DNA from: Bacteroidales bacterium | Lineage (GTDB): Bacteria > Bacteroidota > Bacteroidia > Bacteroidales > Paludibacteraceae | Assembly (NCBI GenBank): GCA_900768725.1 | Contig: CAAGDU010000057.1 | Location: 1 to 6,337, forward strand | Reading direction: 5' to 3' | Length of the DNA: 6,337 nt | Shown here: positions 1 to 5,581 of the stretch, one piece after another | How positions within the stretch are numbered: position 1 is the stretch's first letter | How the letters are laid out: every line of letters begins with the position of its first letter | Made by a program: the position numbers and the translations under genes | Notes under the pieces: generated by a model | Databases searched by the model: none | Seen by the model: the letters and a program-made list of their open reading frames with translations, nothing else | What the model was told of the DNA's origin: nothing

Positions 1-291
1 CCCGGGCACTTCATGTTTGCCGTTGCCATGGGCTATTTCTACTCGCTGGTCTATTTCGGCGATGTGAGTTGGCGCATGCAGGGACGGATTTTGTGGGTGC
101 CCGTGTTGCTGCACGGGGTGTATGACGCATTGCTGATGATGGCGAACGTCGGCACAGTGCTGAGCGGCATACTGATTGCGCTTTTCTACGCCTTCTGCTT
201 CATGATGTTCCGCTTCGGGCGCGATAATATCAAGAAACATATCCAACGCGACGAGAACGATCCTAACCAAGTAGCCTTTTGGAGAAAATGA
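1..291 (+). CDS. PrsW/CPBP-like intramembrane protease, C-terminal part (partial at 5' end)
   Basis: Only the last 96 residues are in the window; the reading frame is open at base 1 (Pro-Gly-His-Phe-Met) and ends at TGA 289-291. The fragment fits the C-terminal half of the PrsW family of polytopic membrane proteases, which cut membrane-embedded substrates such as anti-sigma factors. Visible support is a PGH...MGY segment (residues 1-12, His3) and a second motif, LLHGVYDALL (His38, Asp42), spaced like the last two conserved PrsW/CPBP motifs, which hold the putative catalytic or metal-binding residues. Hydrophobic stretches at about residues 4-19, 31-46 and 48-67 look like membrane segments, followed by a charged cytoplasmic tail (RFGRDNIKKHIQRDEND). 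The N-terminal EExxK-type motif would lie upstream and cannot be seen. The stop overlaps the holA start (ATGA), suggesting co-transcription. Family assignment is from motifs; the substrate is unknown. Confidence 0.72.
   Translation, partial: PGHFMFAVAMGYFYSLVYFGDVSWRMQGRILWVPVLLHGVYDALLMMANVGTVLSGILIALFYAFCFMMFRFGRDNIKKHIQRDENDPNQVAFWRK
281..284 (+). promoter_or_regulatory. Possible ribosome binding site for holA
   Basis: GGAG sits three bases before the ATG at 288, inside the 3' end of the upstream gene. The spacing is short for a Shine-Dalgarno sequence and Bacteroidota use such sites weakly, so translation may instead be coupled through the ATGA overlap. It slightly favours the ATG at 288 over the in-frame TTG at 279. 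Confidence 0.35.
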
Positions 292-1328
292 CCAACTACG
301 AAACCTGCATAAGAGACTTGAAACAAGGCAAATACGCGGGCGTGTACATGCTCTGCGGCGAGGAGCCTTACTACATCGACCAAGTGGCGGACTACATAGA
401 GCAACACGTGTTGGACGAAGCCGCCAAAGCCTTCGACCAAATCGTACTCTACGGCAAGGAGATGCCCGGCGCGGACATCGCCCCCGCCATATCCGCGGCG
501 AGAGGGTTTGCCATGATGGGCGGCAGGAAGGTGGTCATCGTGAAAGAGGCGCAGAACATCAAGAAATGGGACGCGCTGGGCTTGTACCTTGACAACCCGC
601 AGCCCGATACCGTGCTGGTCATCTGCTACAAATACGGCAACCCTGACAAGCGGCAGAGTTGGTGGAAGAAGTTGGAGAAAAGCGATGCGGTGGTCATGCA
701 GAGCGACCCGCTGCGCGACTACCAAGTGGAAAAATGGATTTCCGGCTATCTGCAACAGAAGAACGCCGAACTGAAAGCGCAAGGCATAGAACTCGCCATC
801 GACCCGCGCGTAGCCAAACTGCTGGCGGACAGCCTCGGCACCAACCTGACGGCAATTGTGGGGGCGTTGCAGAAACTGATAGACGGTCGCCCCGAGGGCT
901 GCAAGCGCATTGACCCCGCGCTGGTGGAGCGCAACGTGGGTATCAGCAAGGACTTCAACGTGTTTGAACTGCAAACGGCACTCATCCAAGGCGATGTGGT
1001 GAAAGCCAACCGTATCACGCAGTATTTCGCTACCTCGAAAGACCACCCGATGATTAAGGAGTTGGGCGTGCTCTATAATTTCTTCGTCAACCTGATGATG
1101 TACCACTACCTGCCGGACAAGACCGAGCGCACCGCGGCGGCTGCGCTGGGCATAAATCCCTATTTCGTAAAGGATTACGCCACCGCCGCCAAACGCTACT
1201 CCGCAGGTAAGACCTTCCGTATCGTCGGCTATTTCCGCGACACCGACGCCCGCCTGAAAGGTATCAACAACCCTTCCGCCACGGATGCAGACCTATGGAA
1301 GGAACTGATATACAAAATAATGCACTGA
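288..1328 (+). CDS. holA: DNA polymerase III subunit delta (clamp loader)
   Basis: A 346-residue protein, close to the usual length of delta (E. coli HolA is about 343). Delta is the clamp-loader subunit that opens the beta sliding clamp; it acts in the cytoplasm at the replication fork with delta-prime and gamma/tau. The N-terminal AAA+-like domain starts with VYMLCGEEPYYID (residues 19-31), the typical delta GEExY signature in place of a working Walker A loop. RKVVIVKEAQNIKKWD (80-95) and the region 120-150 match the rest of this domain. ADSLGTNL (180-187) marks the lid domain, and the C-terminal collar domain includes ISKDFNVFELQTAL (219-232) and DTDARLKGINNP (318-329). ATG 288 is chosen because it gives a 4-bp overlap with the preceding stop; the in-frame TTG at 279 would add only three residues. 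The stop TGA 1326-1328 lies inside the left arm of the terminator hairpin. Identification is secure at family level; delta sequences diverge strongly. Confidence 0.93.
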   Translation: MTNYETCIRDLKQGKYAGVYMLCGEEPYYIDQVADYIEQHVLDEAAKAFDQIVLYGKEMPGADIAPAISAARGFAMMGGRKVVIVKEAQNIKKWDALGLYLDNPQPDTVLVICYKYGNPDKRQSWWKKLEKSDAVVMQSDPLRDYQVEKWISGYLQQKNAELKAQGIELAIDPRVAKLLADSLGTNLTAIVGALQKLIDGRPEGCKRIDPALVERNVGISKDFNVFELQTALIQGDVVKANRITQYFATSKDHPMIKELGVLYNFFVNLMMYHYLPDKTERTAAAALGINPYFVKDYATAAKRYSAGKTFRIVGYFRDTDARLKGINNPSATDADLWKELIYKIMH

Positions 1329-1352
1329 TAGTTATCAGTGCATTATTGTTTT
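1316..1352. terminator. Bidirectional intrinsic terminator between convergent holA and rlmB
   Basis: Perfect 15-base inverted repeat: AATAATGCACTGATA at 1316-1330 and its reverse complement at 1333-1347. Because only GT separates the arms, the realistic fold is a 14-bp stem with an AGTT loop. On the plus strand the stem is followed by GTTTT (1348-1352); on the minus strand it is followed by TTTGTAT, a weaker T run. It lies between the convergent holA and rlmB stops, so it can end both transcripts. The left arm contains the last residues and stop codon of holA, while it starts 21 bases past the rlmB stop. Both T tracts are short, so efficiency may rest mainly on the long stem. Confidence 0.8.
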
Positions 1353-1368
1353 CAGCATTTTCCCGATA

Positions 1369-2130
1369 TTACCGCTCGCTTCGTTGCCTAATGGCTTCGT
1401 AGATGAGGATGCCGGCGGCAACGGAGACGTTCAGGCTCTCGATGGTGTCGGTCATCGGTATGCGAACTTTGTCGGTGCAACGCTTTAAGTTCTCTTCGTA
1501 GATACCTTTCTCCTCCGAACCCATCACGATGGCGGTTGGTACGGTCATATCGACATTGGTGTAACAAGTGTCGGTATGCTCGGTGGCAGCCACGATGCGC
1601 AAGCCGCTGTCGCGGAGGTAGTCTAAGGTGTTTTGCAGGTTCTCCACTTTGCAGACGGGGAGCGTGTGCAGTGCACCCGCGGAGGTCTTGATGGCATCAC
1701 CGTTGATAGCCACACTGCCGCGGTTGTTGATGATGAGTGCATGCACGCCCGCGCAGACACAAGTGCGGGCGATAGCGCCGAAATTGCGCACATCGGTAAC
1801 CGCATCCAGCACCATGAGCAACGGCGTCTTGCCTTCTTCAAAGAGGTTCTGCACGATGTCCTCCACGCGGTGGAAAGCAATGGGCGAGAGGAAGGCAATC
1901 ACGCCCTGGTGGTTCTTGTCGGTGTACTGATTGAGTTTCTCAATAGGCACTTTCTGCACGGGGGTGGCAGTCCCCTCCAAGCGTTGGAGCAGTTCTCTGC
2001 CGATGGCACTACTCATATCACGACGGATGAGTATCTTATCTATTTCTTTGCCTGCATCAATGGCTTCGATGACGGCACGGATGCCGAATATCATCTCTTT
2101 CTCAGGCGGGCGACGAGTTTCGTAACGCAT
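1369..2130 (-). CDS. rlmB: 23S rRNA (guanosine-2'-O-)-methyltransferase RlmB, TrmH/SpoU family
   Basis: A 253-residue protein of the SPOUT class. RlmB transfers a methyl group from S-adenosylmethionine to the 2'-O of a conserved guanosine of 23S rRNA (G2251 in E. coli numbering), probably during ribosome assembly in the cytoplasm. The N-terminal L30e-like substrate-binding domain spans about residues 13-85 (IFGIRAVIEAI at 14-24, NHQGVIAF at 73-80). The SPOUT domain has all three TrmH motifs: motif 1 LDAVTDVRNFGAIARTC (108-124; Asn116 and Arg122), motif 2 IVMGSEEKGI (201-210; Glu207), and motif 3 IPMTDTIESLNVSVAAG (224-240; Ser232, Asn234), the last two forming the knotted cofactor pocket. ATG 2130 is chosen; ATG at 2094 (Met13) is a possible alternative that would still keep the whole domain. 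The bases directly before the start are the heptad repeat, so the mRNA leader is A/U-rich. It is probably the last gene of the minus-strand group. TrmB/TrmH tRNA methylases are less likely given the N-terminal domain. Confidence 0.92.
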   Translation of the reverse strand: MRYETRRPPEKEMIFGIRAVIEAIDAGKEIDKILIRRDMSSAIGRELLQRLEGTATPVQKVPIEKLNQYTDKNHQGVIAFLSPIAFHRVEDIVQNLFEEGKTPLLMVLDAVTDVRNFGAIARTCVCAGVHALIINNRGSVAINGDAIKTSAGALHTLPVCKVENLQNTLDYLRDSGLRIVAATEHTDTCYTNVDMTVPTAIVMGSEEKGIYEENLKRCTDKVRIPMTDTIESLNVSVAAGILIYEAIRQRSER

Positions 2131-2131
2131 T

Positions 2132-2224
2132 ATTTCTAATTAAGAATTAAGAATTATGAATTATGAGAGCGTAGTGAATTTCTAATTAAGAATTAAGAAT
2201 TATGAATTATGAATTAAGAGAGCG
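2132..2224. repeat. Two direct copies of a 35-bp AT-rich heptad-repeat unit
   Basis: The identical 35 bases at 2132-2166 and 2178-2212 (period 46) start with ATTTCTAATTAAG and consist of 7-bp units. Copy 1 reads AATTAAG, AATTAAG, AATTATG, AATTATG (2138-2165), then AGAGCG. Copy 2 has the same four units plus a fifth, AATTAAG (2184-2218), then AGAGCG (2219-2224). The first copy starts one base before the rlmB start codon, so it forms the rlmB leader. Similar AATTAWG strings are, as I recall, frequent between genes in Bacteroidota genomes. No coding potential is seen. Confidence 0.85.
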
Positions 2225-2281
2225 TTGGAATTGAGTTTCAGAGCATGGGTACTCTTAATTCTTAATTCTAAATTCTAAATT
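2191..2281. repeat. Inverted heptad arms around a 31-base loop, dsbD-rlmB gap
   Basis: Four heptads plus AG at 2191-2220 are matched in inverted orientation by four heptads plus AG at 2252-2281, read on the minus strand as AATTTAG, AATTTAG, AATTAAG, AATTAAG, AG. By my count 26 of 30 positions pair, with mismatches in the outer three heptads; the innermost 10 bases (2211-2220 with 2252-2261) pair perfectly. The intervening 2221-2251 is not repetitive. The right arm overlaps the dsbD stop codon (TAA, 2280-2282). It could form a weak AT-rich hairpin in RNA downstream of dsbD, but there is no clear T tract, so I do not call it a terminator. Confidence 0.75.
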
Positions 2282-4043
2282 AGTATTTCAGCCATTCAAG
2301 GAATTTGTCGATGTCCTCATCGTAGGAGTAGGTGGACTCTACCAAGCGGGAGCCGTCGGGATTGAGTTGGACATAGTAGGGCTGTGCATTTGCACCATAC
2401 TCCGTGCGCTGCATGTAACTCCACTTGTCGCCTACGGTCTTCAAAGTAACCTTTCTGCCGTTCTCTTCCAAGACAATCGGCTCCGCGAGTTCCGTTTTGT
2501 CATCCACGATGAGCGAGATAAGCACGTACTTGTGCATGTGCTCCTCCACCTCGGGCTTGGTAAGCACAGCCGCCTCCATCTTGCGGCAGTTGACGCAACC
2601 GTAGCCGTTGAAATCGAGGAAGACCGGCATGTTGTGCTCGCGGGCATACGCCATACCCTCATCGTAGTCGGTGAAGGTGATTTGCCCATTCACACTATGT
2701 ACCCCCGTTGCACTACCATTGCCTGTGCAGACCCAGTCTTGGGTGGACATAGGCGGTGCGAAAGCCGAGATAGCACGCAAGGGCGCACCCCACAAGCCCG
2801 GCACCATATACATTGCAAACGAGAGCGAGATGGTAGCGAGGAAGAAGCGCGTTACGCTTGTCTTCTTGTGGTCTTCATCGTCATGCGGGAAGGAAATCAA
2901 GCCCAGCAGATACAAGCCCAGGAGGGCGAAGATAACTATCCACAAGGCAACAAACACCTCTCTGTCGAGGATATGCCATCCGTATGCCAAGTCTGCCACC
3001 GAGAGGAATTTGAGCGAGAGCGCCAACTCCAAGAATGCCAACGTTACCTTGAAGGTGTTCATCCATCCGCCCGACTTCGGCATCTTCTTCAACACCGATG
3101 GGAACATCGCAAAGAGCGAGAACGGCAAAGCCAGCGCAATGGCGAAGCCCAGCATGCCGATAGTGGGTGCCAGCAAGGACTTGCCTGCTGCCTCTACGAG
3201 CAAGGTGCCGATGATAGGACCTGTGCAAGAGAAGGAGACGATGACCAAAGTAAACGCCATGAGCATGATACTCAGGAAGCCCGATGTCTTGCTCGACTTG
3301 GCATTCAGCGCTGTGGACCACGAACTGGGCAGCGTAATCTCAAACGCGCCAAAGAACGAGGCGGCGAACACAACCAATATCAGGAAGAAGATGATGTTCA
3401 CCACGGCATTGGTACTCAGCGCATTCAACGCCGATGCACCGAAGATAAGCGTGATAAGCAGACCTAATCCCACGTATATCAATATGATACTCAGTCCGTA
3501 GAACAAAGCATCACGGATAGCGCTTGCGTTGGTGGTACCGCGAGCAGCACCGTTGCGTTTGATGAAGAACGATACCGTCATCGGGATGATGGGCCATACG
3601 CAAGGCGTGAAGATAGCCATCAGTCCGCCGAGCAATCCCATCAGGAAGACCATCCAGAGGCTGCTATCGGCTTCTTCTGTCTCGTCTACTGTTGTTTCCA
3701 ATGCTGCCAATTCCGTCCGCGACACTGTCGGGACGTCCCCAGTGGTTGGCGTATAGGAGAAGGTCTCAGGGGCGATACATTGCTTGTCGTCGCAAGCGTT
3801 GTAGCGCACTTCCACTTCGCCGGTGTTGGGCAAGGTTACCGAGAAGGTGCCGGCATATTCCTCATCGAAGTCGCCATCGGCAGGAATATCAATGATGTTC
3901 AGGTGCCAACCTTCATCTATCGTGGCGGTGAGACAGATACTATCGCCACGCGTCTCACCCGTCCAATGCACGGGGTTTACCATCTGTGCGTTTGCACAAA
4001 GTGCCATCACGGCACAAGCAATTAACCAAATGAGTTTCTTCAT
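2280..4043 (-). CDS. dsbD: Thiol:disulfide interchange protein, DsbD family
   Basis: A 587-residue inner-membrane protein that would take electrons from cytoplasmic thioredoxin and pass them to periplasmic thiol proteins. Residues 1-19 form a signal peptide (MKK, hydrophobic core, ANA then Gln20). The periplasmic N-terminal domain is short (about 20-125) and keeps a cysteine pair, ACDDKQCIAPET (Cys84, Cys89), resembling the DsbD alpha active site. About eight membrane segments fill 129-418. They carry the redox pair Cys148 (TPCVWPIIP) and Cys273 (SFSCTGPIIG), in the pattern of the CcdA/DsbD membrane domain, with a His/Asp-rich loop HDDEDHKK (387-394). After a periplasmic linker, the C-terminal thioredoxin-like domain (about 455-587) has the active site GYGCVNCRKME (Cys483, Cys486) and a cis-proline region around NAQPYYV. 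Cys439 in the linker is an extra cysteine. The start is set by the signal peptide. The periplasmic partners are not shown by context. Confidence 0.92.
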   Translation of the reverse strand: MKKLIWLIACAVMALCANAQMVNPVHWTGETRGDSICLTATIDEGWHLNIIDIPADGDFDEEYAGTFSVTLPNTGEVEVRYNACDDKQCIAPETFSYTPTTGDVPTVSRTELAALETTVDETEEADSSLWMVFLMGLLGGLMAIFTPCVWPIIPMTVSFFIKRNGAARGTTNASAIRDALFYGLSIILIYVGLGLLITLIFGASALNALSTNAVVNIIFFLILVVFAASFFGAFEITLPSSWSTALNAKSSKTSGFLSIMLMAFTLVIVSFSCTGPIIGTLLVEAAGKSLLAPTIGMLGFAIALALPFSLFAMFPSVLKKMPKSGGWMNTFKVTLAFLELALSLKFLSVADLAYGWHILDREVFVALWIVIFALLGLYLLGLISFPHDDEDHKKTSVTRFFLATISLSFAMYMVPGLWGAPLRAISAFAPPMSTQDWVCTGNGSATGVHSVNGQITFTDYDEGMAYAREHNMPVFLDFNGYGCVNCRKMEAAVLTKPEVEEHMHKYVLISLIVDDKTELAEPIVLEENGRKVTLKTVGDKWSYMQRTEYGANAQPYYVQLNPDGSRLVESTYSYDEDIDKFLEWLKY

Positions 4044-4097
4044 ATATATGTGTATTTAGTTATCACGTTGTGTTATCAGTTCCTGTTTGCGCTTCGC

Positions 4098-4160
4098 GTT
4101 AACATGTAATGCCAACATGTAATGCCAACATGAAATGTTAACATGAAATGACTAACATGT
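4098..4160. repeat. 13-bp tandem repeat array (AACATGTAATGCC family)
   Basis: Unit 1 (4101-4113) and unit 2 (4114-4126) are identical, AACATGTAATGCC. Unit 3 (4127-4139) is AACATGAAATGTT, unit 4 (4140-4153) is AACATGAAATGACT with one extra base, and a fifth partial unit AACATGT (4154-4160) ends exactly at the murA stop codon. GTTAAC occurs at 4098-4103 and 4137-4142, and ATGTTAACAT (4135-4144) is a perfect palindrome. The array lies between the murA stop and the dsbD start. It may be a decayed dispersed repeat or a set of protein-binding sites; the sequence does not decide which. Confidence 0.8.
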
Positions 4161-5468
4161 TTAGTTTTCACGATGTATATTTGCACCGATAGCGTTTAGG
4201 CGAGCCTCTATGTCCTCGTAGCCGCGGTCTATCTGGTCGATGTGGTCAATGCGGCTGATACCTTCCGCCGCCATCGCGGCAATCAGCATGGCAATACCTG
4301 CACGGATATCGGGCGAAGTCATGTTGTTATGCTTCAGGCGCATCTGCCTGTCGTGCCCTATCACCACCGCGCGGTGGGGGTCGCAAAGGATAATCTGCGC
4401 ACCCATATCTATCAGTTTATCCACGAAGAAGAGGCGGCTCTCGAACATCTTTTGGTGTATCAACACCGAGCCGCGTGCCTGCGTGGCTACGACAAGGATT
4501 ACCGACAGCAAGTCGGGCGTCAGCCCGGGCCAAGGCGCATCCGCCACAGTGAGGATAGAGCCGTCGATAAACGATTCTATCTGGTAATGCTCCTGCGCGG
4601 GGATGTAGATATCGTCGCCTTGTTGTATCACCGTGATACCCAAGCGGCGGAAAGATTCCGGGATGATACCCAAATCACGATACGACACATTGCGGATGGT
4701 CAGTTCGCTGCCCGTGAGCGCCGCCATACCAATGAAAGAGCCCACCTCAATCATATCGGGCAGCAAGGTATGCTGCGTGCCGTGCAGGGTCTTTACGCCG
4801 TGAATAGTAAGCAGGTTAGAGCCTACGCCTTCTATACGTGCCCCCATGCTGTTGAGCATACGGCAGAGTTGTTGCAGATAGGGTTCGCATGCGGCATTGT
4901 AGATGGTCGTCTCCCCCTCTGCCATGACGGCAGCCATGATGATGTTCGCCGTACCGGTAACGCTCGCTTCGTCCAGCAACATATACTGTCCGCGCAACTC
5001 ATCCGCGTGAAAGCGATAAGCCCGCTGCATCTCATCGAAAGCAAAAGTCGCTCCTAGATTCACCATCCCTTGGAAATGGGTATCCAGACGGCGGCGACCT
5101 ATCTTATCCCCTCCCGGCTTGGCATATACCACTTCTCCGAGCCGCGCCAAGAGCGGACCTATCAACATCACCGAGCCGCGCAGTTTGGCGCACTTCTTGA
5201 TAAACACCTCACTCTGCAAATAGTCGGTATGCAGTTCGCGCGCGCAGAAAGCAAACTTACCTTTGCTCAGGCAACGCACTGCCACCCCCATCTCGCGCAA
5301 GAGTTCGATAAGGTTATTCACATCAAGGATATCGGGTATGTTGTTGATTACCACTTCCTCGCAGGTAAGCAACGTTGCACAAATCACTTGCAATGCTTCG
5401 TTCTTCGCCCCCTGCGGGGTGATACTGCCATGTAGTTTATGTCCTCCTTCTATTACAAATGCTGCCAT
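4161..5468 (-). CDS. murA: UDP-N-acetylglucosamine 1-carboxyvinyltransferase MurA (Asp-type active site)
   Basis: A 435-residue cytoplasmic enzyme (E. coli MurA is about 419) that transfers enolpyruvate from PEP to UDP-GlcNAc, the first committed step of peptidoglycan synthesis. The two-domain EPSP-synthase fold is recognisable throughout. GAKNEALQVICATLLT (20-35) holds Lys22 and Asn23, equivalent to the E. coli substrate-binding pair. KLRGSVMLIGPLLAR (95-109) holds Arg97. PGGDKIGRRRLDTHF (118-132) is the catalytic loop, LDEASVTGTANIIMAA (165-180) follows, WPGLTPDLLSV (313-323) holds Asp319 as the probable general base, and MTSPDIRAGIAMLIAAMAAEG (383-403) holds Arg389. The loop residue that is Cys115 in E. 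coli is Asp121 here (codon GAT at 5106-5108). Asp-type MurA enzymes in Mycobacterium tuberculosis and Chlamydia are active and fosfomycin-insensitive, so the same is inferred. The start ATG 5468 gives the canonical MurA N-terminus. It follows murB by 113 bases, probably in one transcript. Confidence 0.96.
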   Translation of the reverse strand: MAAFVIEGGHKLHGSITPQGAKNEALQVICATLLTCEEVVINNIPDILDVNNLIELLREMGVAVRCLSKGKFAFCARELHTDYLQSEVFIKKCAKLRGSVMLIGPLLARLGEVVYAKPGGDKIGRRRLDTHFQGMVNLGATFAFDEMQRAYRFHADELRGQYMLLDEASVTGTANIIMAAVMAEGETTIYNAACEPYLQQLCRMLNSMGARIEGVGSNLLTIHGVKTLHGTQHTLLPDMIEVGSFIGMAALTGSELTIRNVSYRDLGIIPESFRRLGITVIQQGDDIYIPAQEHYQIESFIDGSILTVADAPWPGLTPDLLSVILVVATQARGSVLIHQKMFESRLFFVDKLIDMGAQIILCDPHRAVVIGHDRQMRLKHNNMTSPDIRAGIAMLIAAMAAEGISRIDHIDQIDRGYEDIEARLNAIGANIHREN

Positions 5469-5487
5469 TGAATAGGACCCCCTCCAT

Positions 5488-5505
5488 CTCCCCCGCGAGG
5501 GGGAG
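5488..5505. repeat. Hairpin 1 of the GC-rich element (7-bp stem, GCGA loop)
   Basis: CTCCCCC (5488-5494), loop GCGA, GGGGGAG (5499-5505). On the plus strand the loop is of the stable GNRA type; on the minus strand, the transcribed direction, the loop reads TCGC. No T run follows on the minus strand, so it is not a standard terminator. In the murA leader it would sit about 20-37 bases before the start codon and might hinder or protect that region. Confidence 0.75.
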
Positions 5506-5549
5506 TGTTAAGGGATTAGTTTTAGTTATACAATAGTTCTTTTCCATCT

Positions 5550-5568
5550 CCCTCCCTTGTAGGGAGGG
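5550..5568. repeat. Hairpin 2 of the GC-rich element (8-bp stem, 3-base loop)
   Basis: CCCTCCCT (5550-5557), loop TGT, AGGGAGGG (5561-5568), a perfect 8-bp stem. It lies 14 bases past the murB stop in the minus direction. On that strand it is followed by AGATGGAAAAG, without a T run, so a role in mRNA 3'-end protection or attenuation is more plausible than intrinsic termination. Confidence 0.75.
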
Positions 5569-5581
5569 TCGGGGTGGGTCT

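Larger units (their letters stand above)
5476..5580. repeat. GC-rich paired-hairpin element filling the murB-murA gap
   Basis: The stretch begins with GACCCCCTCCATCTCCC and ends with GGTCGGGGTGGGTC; the outermost five bases (GACCC at 5476-5480, GGGTC at 5576-5580) are inverted copies, with a looser match inside. TCCATCTCCC occurs twice in direct orientation (5483-5492 and 5543-5552), each time running into a hairpin. An AT-rich centre (5506-5543) separates the hairpins. The layout resembles a REP-like or miniature mobile element and is unlike the coding sequence around it. It ends two bases before the murB stop codon and starts eight bases before the murA start. Confidence 0.65.

Noticed and set aside
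186..1106. A 306-codon open frame on the minus strand, opposite holA and the upstream gene
   Set aside because: It has a low-complexity His/Val/Leu-rich product without motifs and crosses two well-supported plus-strand genes, so it is a GC-driven shadow frame.
2131..2279. Possible CRISPR-like array in the dsbD-rlmB gap
   Set aside because: The units are 7 bp and contiguous, with no unique spacers of regular length and no cas genes nearby.
2367..3467. A 366-codon open frame on the plus strand, opposite dsbD
   Set aside because: Its product is rich in His, Arg, Gln and Glu with no recognisable domain. It lies entirely antisense to a clear membrane protein gene whose codon pattern explains it.
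4044..4100. Promoter for dsbD in the AT-rich leader (TGATAAC repeated twice on the minus strand)
   Set aside because: No TTTG/TAnnTTTG pair with suitable spacing is seen; the two TGATAAC copies alone are too weak to call.
4242..5057. A 271-codon open frame on the plus strand, opposite murA
   Set aside because: No family resemblance is seen, and it is antisense to a MurA with all its landmark motifs intact.
5488..5568. Hairpins between murB and murA as intrinsic terminators
   Set aside because: Neither stem is followed by a T run on the transcribed minus strand, and termination here would separate murA from its likely promoter upstream of murB.
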